21,027 nt of DNA, from contig JAFGFV010000026.1 of the NCBI GenBank assembly GCA_016930895.1, positions 1-21,027 on the forward strand, read 5' to 3'. Both the position numbers and the translations under genes were made by a program. The notes under the pieces are model-generated. The model had not been told where the DNA came from and did no database searches. It was given only the letters and a program-made list of their open reading frames with translations. Every line of letters starts with the position of its first letter. The stretch's first letter is position 1. Origin of the DNA: Spirochaetales bacterium (GTDB lineage: Bacteria > Spirochaetota > Spirochaetia > SZUA-6 > DRHE01). Below, one piece after another: positions 6,719 to 13,134 of the stretch.

Positions 6719-7723
6719 ATGCTGGCGAGACTGTTTCGAAAACACGAGACGTACCTGTTCTTGATCATCATTGCCTACTCGATCGTGGTGTCGTCGGTGA
6801 ACCGATCGTTTCTGACCTTCGAGAACCTGTTCGATGTCATCAGAAGCGGCGCAGGCATGGGCATCCTGGCTATGGGCGTGCTGGTGGCCCTGCTCTCGGG
6901 CGGCATCGACGTGTCCTTCACCGCGGTGGCGATCTCCGGTGGGTACATCGCCGTCCGGGTGATCATGCAAACGGGGGCGGACAACCTGTTCATCGCCTTC
7001 CTGATCTCCTGTTCCGTGGGCGTGGGCTTGGGGCTGATCAACGGCCTGATCATCTCGTACTTCAAGCTGCCCACCCTGATCGCCACGCTGGGCACCCTCA
7101 ACGTGTTTCACGGAGCTCTGACGACCTTCGTAGGGACGGAGTCAGTGAACGCGCGCCAGATGCCTTCGTGTTTCATAGAGTTCGGCTCTGCCAAGATCAT
7201 CAAGCTGGTGAGCGGCCAGGGCAGCACCTACGGGCTGTCCGTGTTCGTGATTCCGTTGGTCGCGGTGATCGTCGTGACCTGGCTCATGCTGCGCTTCACG
7301 ATGCTCGGCCGGAGCATATACGCCTTGGGCAGCAGCCCTGAGTCCGCCAAGCGGGCCGGCCTGAACGTCAGGGCAATTCAGCTGTTCGTCTACTCCTACG
7401 TAGGGTTTCTCGCAGGGGTGATGGGAGTCGTATTCGTCTCCGAAGTCCGCTGGGTCAATCCGGTGACCCTGGTCGGGACAGAGCTCACCGTAATCGCCGC
7501 GGTGGTGATCGGAGGGACGAAGCTTACGGGGGGCTCCGGCACGATTCTCGGGACCCTCCTGGGAGTGGCCATAGTCACTATTCTGTACAACACGCTCGTG
7601 CTCCTCGGGCTGTCGGCGGCGTGGAACAATTTCTTCGTCGGCATCATCATCCTCGTCAGCATCAGTGTCACCTCGTACAGAAACAAACTGAAGAACAGAC
7701 GAAGCCTGAGCTTCAAGACCTAA
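6719..7723 (+). CDS. Sugar ABC transporter permease 1 (RbsC/RhaP/LsrC class)
   Basis: A 334-residue inner-membrane protein of the BPD_transp_2 family. It is almost wholly hydrophobic, with about eight to ten membrane segments. Family landmarks are the early GMGILAMGVLVALLSGGIDVS segment (read in two parts: GMGILAMGV, then LLSGGIDVS), FKLPTLIATLGT, GRSIYALGSSPESAKRAGLNV (the cytoplasmic loop that contacts the ATPase), and AAVVIGGTKLTGGSGTILGTL near the C-terminus. The ATG at 6719 has GAGG 6 nt upstream and lies 16 nt after the ATPase stop. It pairs with the second permease to form a heterodimeric pore. Nothing is truncated. Confidence 0.94.
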   Translation: MLARLFRKHETYLFLIIIAYSIVVSSVNRSFLTFENLFDVIRSGAGMGILAMGVLVALLSGGIDVSFTAVAISGGYIAVRVIMQTGADNLFIAFLISCSVGVGLGLINGLIISYFKLPTLIATLGTLNVFHGALTTFVGTESVNARQMPSCFIEFGSAKIIKLVSGQGSTYGLSVFVIPLVAVIVVTWLMLRFTMLGRSIYALGSSPESAKRAGLNVRAIQLFVYSYVGFLAGVMGVVFVSEVRWVNPVTLVGTELTVIAAVVIGGTKLTGGSGTILGTLLGVAIVTILYNTLVLLGLSAAWNNFFVGIIILVSISVTSYRNKLKNRRSLSFKT

Positions 7724-7750
7724 TCACTGTCGAAGGCTTGGGAGGGCGCT

Positions 7751-8773
7751 TTGTCAGCACGAAAGATCTTCGCGAACGTCGACACGAAGCTATGGACTCT
7801 GGCGATCATCATGGTCGGGGTCATCGTGGTGCTCACCCTCGTGCTTCCGGGGGATTTCCTCACTCTTCGGAACTTCCAGTCCATGGCCTACCAGTTCCCC
7901 GAGTTCGGATTGCTCGCACTGGCCATGACCATCGCCATGATCACCGGCGGCATCGATTTGTCGGTGATCGCCACCGCCAACCTGACGGGAATCGTCGCCG
8001 CTCTGGTTATGACGAGCCTGAAGACGGCGCAGGGCGGTGGCGGCGCCCCGGATTCACTCTTGATCGTGCTTGCCGCGGTCGGCCTGGCACTGGCACTGGC
8101 CGCCCTTTGCGGGCTGGTCAACGGGGCTCTCATTGCACTGGTGGGCGTTCCCCCGATCCTGGCAACCCTGGGGACCATGATCTTCTACTCCGGAGTCGGG
8201 ATGGCCGTGACGAAGGGCATCGGGGTGGTCGGATTCCCGGAGAGCTTCCTGACCATCGGTGCGGGTAAGCTGTGGTTGTTTCCCATACCGCTTCTGATAT
8301 TCGTCGCCGCCGCTGTTGTGGTATCGGTCCTGCTGAACCGAAGCACCTTCGGCCTCAAGCTGTATCTGGTAGGGGCAAATCCCACCGCCGCGCTCTTTTC
8401 CGGAATCAACAACAACCTCGTGATCATCAAGACCTATGTCATCACCGGCATTCTGGCGGGAGTCTCCTCTATGATCATGATTTCTCGCTTCAATTCGGCA
8501 AAGGTAGGCTACGGAGACACCTATCTCCTGCAGGCCATACTCGTGGCAGTTCTCGGCGGAATCGACCCCTACGGCGGCTCGGGCAAGGTGACCGGCGTAG
8601 TCATGGGGATCGTGATCCTCCAGGTCTTGCAGAATGCGTTCACCCTGTTCGGCTTCACGCCGTACGCCAAGGGCTTTATCTGGGGGTTGATGCTGATCCT
8701 GGTGATGATCATCAACTTCGTGACTTCCCGTCACCAGGAACGGTCGAAGATCATGAGACTCACGGAAAGGTAG
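7751..8773 (+). CDS. Sugar ABC transporter permease 2 (RbsC/RhaQ/LsrD class)
   Basis: A second BPD_transp_2 permease of 340 residues, homologous to but clearly different from permease 1. Conserved parts are MTIAMITGGIDLSV, LVGVPPILATLGTM, GLKLYLVGANPTAALFSGI (coupling loop) and ILVAVLGGIDPYGGSGKVTG. A Gly/Ala-rich insertion (about 96-103, GGGGAP) separates two early membrane helices. The start is a TTG at 7751 with GGAGG 5 nt upstream; no ATG lies nearby in frame, so the rare start codon is needed to keep the first helix. It is followed by the SIS-protein gene after only 8 nt, which ties transport to metabolism in one transcript. Confidence 0.93.
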   Translation: MSARKIFANVDTKLWTLAIIMVGVIVVLTLVLPGDFLTLRNFQSMAYQFPEFGLLALAMTIAMITGGIDLSVIATANLTGIVAALVMTSLKTAQGGGGAPDSLLIVLAAVGLALALAALCGLVNGALIALVGVPPILATLGTMIFYSGVGMAVTKGIGVVGFPESFLTIGAGKLWLFPIPLLIFVAAAVVVSVLLNRSTFGLKLYLVGANPTAALFSGINNNLVIIKTYVITGILAGVSSMIMISRFNSAKVGYGDTYLLQAILVAVLGGIDPYGGSGKVTGVVMGIVILQVLQNAFTLFGFTPYAKGFIWGLMLILVMIINFVTSRHQERSKIMRLTER

Positions 8774-8781
8774 GCAAATGT

Positions 8782-9339
8782 ATGGACGTGCACGAGAGCG
8801 CGATGCAAGTCCTCGAGGAGATACGGCAGGTGTTTTCGCGAATCGACACGGACCAGCTCCACCGCGTCGTGAAGCGCCTCGAGCGTGCGAACCGAGTGTT
8901 TCTGATCGGCGTGGGACGTGAGGGCCTGTCCACGCGTGCTTTCGCCATGCGCCTGATGCACCTCGGCAAGGAAACGCACTGGGTCTGGGACGATACTACT
9001 CCTTCGATGGGCAGCGAGGACCTGCTGGTGGCTACCAGCGGCAGCGGCGAGATCGGCCATATCCACTACGCCGTCGAACAGGCAAAGAAAGCAGGGACGA
9101 CCGTGGTAGTCGTGACCGGGACACCGGACAGGAAGACCCCCTCTCTCGCCGACGAGGTGCTTTGGATCCCTGCGTGTGTCTTTCACGGGAAGGACAACGT
9201 CGTGCCCTCCATCCAGCCGATGGGGAACCTCTTCGAGCAGTCGCTGTTGATCTGTTTCGATCTACTGATCATGAAAATGATGAGCGAGCTCGGTTCGGAC
9301 CCGGCCGAGATGGAACATCGCCATCGCAACGTCGAGTAG
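8782..9339 (+). CDS. SIS-domain protein, 6-phospho-3-hexuloisomerase (PHI)-like
   Basis: A 185-residue single SIS-domain protein, the usual length of PHI, which interconverts 3-hexulose 6-phosphate and fructose 6-phosphate. Matches to the PHI family are FLIGVGREG (40-48), AFAMRLMHLG (53-62), DDTTPS (70-75), SGSGE (86-90), a late PMGNLFE (146-152) whose Glu is a proposed catalytic base in PHI, and a C-terminal RHRNVE. Two differences stand out: the GxGRSG loop of PHI reads GVGREG here (E47 for Ser), and the usual GETTTP is WDDTTP. Both could alter sugar-phosphate recognition. The ATG at 8782 lies 8 nt after the permease stop. No hexulose-phosphate synthase partner is present, so isomerisation in a sugar or polyol route is more likely than formaldehyde fixation. 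Exact substrate unknown. Confidence 0.87.
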   Translation: MDVHESAMQVLEEIRQVFSRIDTDQLHRVVKRLERANRVFLIGVGREGLSTRAFAMRLMHLGKETHWVWDDTTPSMGSEDLLVATSGSGEIGHIHYAVEQAKKAGTTVVVVTGTPDRKTPSLADEVLWIPACVFHGKDNVVPSIQPMGNLFEQSLLICFDLLIMKMMSELGSDPAEMEHRHRNVE

Positions 9340-9355
9340 CACGAAAGGACAAGCG

Positions 9356-10912
9356 ATGACGCGATTCGCAGCAGGCATCGACGCAGGGACAACCGGAACC
9401 ACCGTCATGATCATAGACCTCCATGGTCGGGTGGTCGGAACCGCCTATCGTGAGTACCCATGCTCGTACCCGCGTGTCGACTGGGTCGAACAGGACATGG
9501 ACCTGATCTGGCGCAGGATCTGCGAAGCCTCCCAGGAGGTTCTAGCCAAAACCGGTGTCGATCCGGCGGATATCGGCTCTCTCGGATTCTCGAGCCAGCG
9601 GGGAACCTTCGTCGCCATCGACCGCGACTGGCGCTGCCTGCACGATTCGATCGTCTGGTCCGACAGGCGAGCCGCTGAGGAGACCCAGTGGCTCAAAGAC
9701 AATTACGGCAACGACCGCTACTACCGTCTCAGCGGCCTGCCTCTGGCGAGCAACTGGTCGTACCCAAAGTTCAAGTGGGTGCGGGATCGACGTCCGGAGC
9801 TGTACGACAAAGCATGGAAGTTCGTGAACGGGCAGGAATGGTTCCTGCACCACCTGGGCTCCGAGGAGCTGTTCACCGACCCGGCCTCCATCACGTTGAA
9901 CGGCATGATGGACGTATCGCGACTGGACTGGTCTCCGGAGCTGCTCGAGCTCATCCGATTCGACCCCGACAAGCTGCCGCCGGTTCGCCAGCCCATGAGG
10001 CAGGTCGGCGTCGTTTCCAAGGAAGCAGCGGCGCAGACCGGCTTCGCCGCCGGCATGCCGATTTGCGTCGGCGGCGGCGACCACCAGTGCGCGGCGATCG
10101 GCGCCGGGGTCATCCGCGAAGGTGTCTCCGAGATCACCATCGGAACGGGATCCGTGATGGTGGCGCACGCAGACTGCTACCAGTGCCCCGAAGATCACTC
10201 GGTGTTGTTCGGCGGGCATGCCATCCCGGGCAAGTGGGACATGGAGGGCATCGCCCTGTCCACCGGAGTCTGTCTGCGCTGGTGGCGGGACGTATACGGG
10301 CAGATCGAGCAGGCGGACGCAGGCCGGCTGGGCCTCGACGCGTACGATCTGATCGGTCTCGAGGCTTCCAAGGCACCGGCTGGATGCAAGGGGTACATCT
10401 TTTTCCCGTTCTTTGCCGGACAGTCCGCCCCCTATTACCATGACGACGCCCGCGGCGGCTCCATCGGGCTCTCGCATTTCCATGATAGGGGCATGATGGC
10501 CAGGGGTATCATGGAAGGGGTGGCCTATGAGCTGCGCCTGATCGTGGGCGCCATGGAGCAAGTGCTTGGGCGGCCCTTCGATACGATTCGCCTGTCCGGC
10601 GGAGGGGCCAAGAGTGAGCTGTGGTGCCAGATACAAGCCGACGTGTACGGGCGCTCAGTGGAGCAGCTGGAGGTGTCGGAATGCACGACCCTCGGGGCGG
10701 CGATCCTTGGCGCGGTTGGAGCGGGGACATTCGGCGACATGTCCGAGGCGGTCGGGCAGCTGGTTCATCCCAAGACATCCATAGAACCCACACCCGGAAA
10801 CCGCGACATGTATGATGATCTGTTTGGATGCTTCCGAGACACCTTCCTTGCGCTGCGGGACGCCCACGTGTACGAGAGCCTGACCAAGATCACGGCCAAG
10901 TACTGGGGATAG
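9356..10912 (+). CDS. FGGY-family carbohydrate kinase (xylulokinase/LsrK-like)
   Basis: A 518-residue cytoplasmic sugar kinase with the two-lobed actin-like fold. The N-terminal phosphate loop is GIDAGTTGTT (7-16). A substrate-side segment is GFSSQRGTFVAID (77-89). The catalytic Asp is probably D242 in GGGDHQ, followed by TIGTGS (261-266). LSGGGAKSELW is the family's C-terminal nucleotide-binding signature. The full length is typical. The region around D242 and the following HAIPGKWDMEG resembles both xylulokinase and the autoinducer-2 kinase LsrK, so the substrate cannot be fixed. The ATG at 9356 has AAAGGA upstream, 16 nt after the SIS gene. In context it should phosphorylate the imported sugar, or the ketose made by an SDR, before isomerisation. 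Confidence 0.93.
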   Translation: MTRFAAGIDAGTTGTTVMIIDLHGRVVGTAYREYPCSYPRVDWVEQDMDLIWRRICEASQEVLAKTGVDPADIGSLGFSSQRGTFVAIDRDWRCLHDSIVWSDRRAAEETQWLKDNYGNDRYYRLSGLPLASNWSYPKFKWVRDRRPELYDKAWKFVNGQEWFLHHLGSEELFTDPASITLNGMMDVSRLDWSPELLELIRFDPDKLPPVRQPMRQVGVVSKEAAAQTGFAAGMPICVGGGDHQCAAIGAGVIREGVSEITIGTGSVMVAHADCYQCPEDHSVLFGGHAIPGKWDMEGIALSTGVCLRWWRDVYGQIEQADAGRLGLDAYDLIGLEASKAPAGCKGYIFFPFFAGQSAPYYHDDARGGSIGLSHFHDRGMMARGIMEGVAYELRLIVGAMEQVLGRPFDTIRLSGGGAKSELWCQIQADVYGRSVEQLEVSECTTLGAAILGAVGAGTFGDMSEAVGQLVHPKTSIEPTPGNRDMYDDLFGCFRDTFLALRDAHVYESLTKITAKYWG

Positions 10913-10922
10913 GAGCCACGAC

Positions 10923-11444
10923 ATGACACGCGAGGAGCTGATGACGGCGCTGTTCGATTCGGGGTTCTCGTTCGAGCGCGACTGCCACGGATGCGCACAA
11001 GCCACCGTCAAGGCGTTGACGGATTACTTCCCCATCGACGAATTGGTATTCAAAGTGGCCAGCCCTTGTTCTGGAGGGATCGTCAACGGGGGCACTGGAC
11101 CTTGCGGTGGATTTCTCGGGGGAGCCCTGGTCATCGGGTACTTCTTTGGCAGAGACCTTCGCAATCAGAACAAGAGCGGGCGGACATTCGCGGATCGACG
11201 ACTCGTTGCGTCGCTGCGCGAGCGGTACCGAACCCATTACGGCAGCGAGATCTGCAGAGAGGTCCAGCGGGCCGTGTTCGGGCATCCCTTCGACCTCTAC
11301 GAGCAGGAAGACATCGAGCGCTTCGAGCGGGAAGGGGGCCACACGACGGTGTGTCCCAAGGTGGTCGGGACCGCGGTGCGGTGGGTAGCGGAACTTCTGC
11401 TGGAGGAGGGTATCGATCCGCGGAACGAATTCAGGCTTACGTAG
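10923..11444 (+). CDS. C_GCAxxG_C_C family cysteine-rich protein
   Basis: A 173-residue protein with the spaced cysteines that name this family. CHGCAQAT gives C21 and C24, then PCSGG (C49), GPCGGFLGG (C61), YGSEIC (C111) and TVCPKV (C144). The family is thought to be redox-active or to bind a metal or cluster, but its reaction is not established. There is no signal peptide, so it should be cytoplasmic; the GGFLGGALVIGYFFG stretch (62-76) is hydrophobic and probably buried. The ATG at 10923 follows AGGAG and starts 10 nt after the kinase stop, so it belongs to the sugar operon. Its presence suggests a redox step or electron carrier linked to the dehydrogenases, which is inference only. Confidence 0.85.
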   Translation: MTREELMTALFDSGFSFERDCHGCAQATVKALTDYFPIDELVFKVASPCSGGIVNGGTGPCGGFLGGALVIGYFFGRDLRNQNKSGRTFADRRLVASLRERYRTHYGSEICREVQRAVFGHPFDLYEQEDIERFEREGGHTTVCPKVVGTAVRWVAELLLEEGIDPRNEFRLT

Positions 11445-11478
11445 AAACCGACATCCATAGATTGTGAGGACCGGGAAT

Positions 11479-12240
11479 ATGCAAGACAACAACAGAAGAT
11501 TCGAAGGCAAAGTTGCCATTGTAACGGGGGCGGCCGAAGGCATGGGCCGCCAAGTGTCGTTGGATCTCGCGTCCGAGGGGGCCGCCGTGGTGGTTACGGA
11601 TATCCAGGAAGAGGCTCTCAAGGAGCTCGAACAGGAGATCCTGAAAGCGCAAGGCCGCTGCGCGGCGGTGGTTTGCGACGTGTCCTCGCCGCGGCAGGTG
11701 GCGCAACTCGTACAGCAGGCCGTGGACACCTTCGGGAGAATCGACGTTCTCGTAAACAACGCCGGGGTACTGATCACGGGATCCATCGAGGAGACGACCG
11801 ACGACATCATCGACAAGACTCTGGACATCAACGTCAAGGGCGTGCTGTACGCGATCCGATCGACAGTGCCGATCATGAAGAAACAACGCTACGGAAGGAT
11901 CGTCAACGTTGCATCGATCACGGGCAAGAACGGCGACAACACAACCGTGTTCGCATATGGAGCTTCGAAAGGCGCGGTCATTTCGCTGACGCGTTCGACC
12001 GCCCGGGAGCTGGGCCCCTACGGGATCACAGCCAACGCGATCGCGCCGCACGCGGTCATGACGCGCATGATGAGCTACTGGGACGAGGAAAAGAAACGCA
12101 ACACGGCCGAGAAGATCCCCGTGAAGAGACTCGGCACCGTCCAGGACATGTCCTACCTGATTCGGTTCCTCGCCTCCGACCAGGCTTCGTTCATCACCGG
12201 AGAGACGGTGAACATCAACGGCGGGTATTACATGGACTGA
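11479..12240 (+). CDS. Short-chain dehydrogenase/reductase (SDR), NAD-type, 253 aa
   Basis: Classical SDR with TGAAEGMG at 16-23, Asp41 after strand two (NAD(H) preference), NNAG at 93-96, Ser146, and Tyr160-x-x-x-Lys164. ITGETVNINGGYYMD is the usual C-terminal cap. The post-catalytic loop reads APHAVMT rather than the common PGxxxT, which may shape the substrate pocket. The ATG at 11479 has GAGGA 8 nt upstream; a GTG at 11464 would overlap that site. It lies 34 nt after the cysteine-protein gene. It is a plausible dehydrogenase for the imported polyol or sugar and, with the SDR at 3062-3823, could carry out two successive oxidations or an oxidation and a reduction (epimerisation through a keto intermediate). 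Substrate unproven. Confidence 0.93.
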   Translation: MQDNNRRFEGKVAIVTGAAEGMGRQVSLDLASEGAAVVVTDIQEEALKELEQEILKAQGRCAAVVCDVSSPRQVAQLVQQAVDTFGRIDVLVNNAGVLITGSIEETTDDIIDKTLDINVKGVLYAIRSTVPIMKKQRYGRIVNVASITGKNGDNTTVFAYGASKGAVISLTRSTARELGPYGITANAIAPHAVMTRMMSYWDEEKKRNTAEKIPVKRLGTVQDMSYLIRFLASDQASFITGETVNINGGYYMD

Positions 12241-12317
12241 GGCCGCCAACGTCATGAGGAGGGCGACGTCGCGTTCGCACCTGCAAGGAGCCGTTGGGAC
12301 CGCTGCGGAGTAGTAGC

Positions 12318-13094
12318 GTGCATCAGAAGATCGAGCGCTTGAACAAGGTCATTCAGATCCTCAGGGCCTCGAATATCGTGCGCATCCGGGAGCTCGCCAG
12401 GATCCTCAAGGTCTCAGAGATGACGATCCGGCGCGACCTGGACCTACTCTACGGCGAAGGGATCATTAACCTGATCCCCGGCGGCGCAATTCTCAAGAAG
12501 GACGGCCACCCCGAGGCCGAAAAGACGTACTATCTCGACGACGAAAAGGGCATCAGGATCGAGGAAAAGAACAGGATCGGAAAAAAGGCGGCCTCCCTCA
12601 TCGATCACGGGGACATCGTCATCATTGACAGCGGTTCCACCACCGAAAGGATGGTAGGCTACATGCCGCAGGAGATGGAGATCACCGTTCTATGCTATTC
12701 CCTCAACATCCTCCTGCAACTCTACAGGCGAAAGCTCCCGCGGCTGATATTCGCCGGGGGCTACTTCCACGAAGACACGGCCATGTTCGAGTCCCCGGAG
12801 GGGGTCCAGCTGATTCACAAGAATCGGGCCAACAAGGCGTTCATAGCCGCGGGCGGAGTGAGCGACAAGCTTGGAGTGACCACGCCCTTTCACTTCGAGG
12901 TCCCCACCAAGAGAGCAGCGATCGACACCAGCCATACCCGCGTCTTGATGGTCGATTCCTCGAAGTTCGGCAAGATCGAGGCAGCTTATTTCGCGGAGCT
13001 AACCGAATTCGACGTCATCATCACCGACAGGGGGATCGACAAGACCTACCTCGAGTTGATCCAGGAATCCGAAATCGAGATTCTCCTGGTCTGA
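12318..13094 (+). CDS. DeoR/GlpR-family transcriptional regulator
   Basis: A 258-residue regulator. The N-terminal winged helix (about 5-57) contains IRELARILKVSEMTIRRDLDLLYGEG, the DeoR signature (read as IRELARILKVSE then MTIRRDLDLL). The C-terminal sugar-phosphate sensor domain starts near 83 and includes KNRIGKKAASLI and DIVIIDSGSTTE (99-110), then KAFIAAGGVS and a late MVDSSKFG (lysine of the effector pocket). The start is GTG 12318 with GGAG 7 nt upstream; a TTG at 12294 sits only 3 nt after AAGGAG and is less likely. It is the last gene of the operon, 77 nt after the SDR. Members usually repress their own catabolic operon until a phosphorylated intermediate appears, which fits the operator-like repeats at 3891-3904 and 3954-3976. 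Confidence 0.93.
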   Translation: MHQKIERLNKVIQILRASNIVRIRELARILKVSEMTIRRDLDLLYGEGIINLIPGGAILKKDGHPEAEKTYYLDDEKGIRIEEKNRIGKKAASLIDHGDIVIIDSGSTTERMVGYMPQEMEITVLCYSLNILLQLYRRKLPRLIFAGGYFHEDTAMFESPEGVQLIHKNRANKAFIAAGGVSDKLGVTTPFHFEVPTKRAAIDTSHTRVLMVDSSKFGKIEAAYFAELTEFDVIITDRGIDKTYLELIQESEIEILLV

Positions 13095-13134
13095 AACACC
13101 TCGACCTGCGCTGTCCCGAGCACGTGCGGCGCTC

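Noticed and set aside
2230..9339. A one-carbon/formaldehyde (RuMP) pathway from the MetF-like and PHI-like genes
   Set aside because: No hexulose-phosphate synthase is present, the MetF-like gene is separately transcribed and convergent with another gene, and the PHI-like gene is embedded in a sugar transport operon.
12263..12272. GCGACGTCGC, a 10-bp perfect palindrome upstream of the DeoR gene
   Set aside because: Short and GC-rich, not repeated in the divergent control region, so it may be chance; no promoter elements are seen around it.
12254..12313. A 19-codon ORF between the SDR and the DeoR gene
   Set aside because: It has no properly spaced ribosome binding site and no recognisable features.
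4057..13094. An autoinducer-2 (Lsr) uptake operon
   Set aside because: Transporter and kinase resemble Lsr proteins, but the LsrF/LsrG enzymes and an LsrR-type regulator are missing, and SDRs and a PHI-like protein do not fit AI-2 processing.
13095..13134. A bidirectional terminator between the convergent DeoR and feoB genes
   Set aside because: Only a weak GAGC...GCTC pairing is present, with no T-run on either strand.
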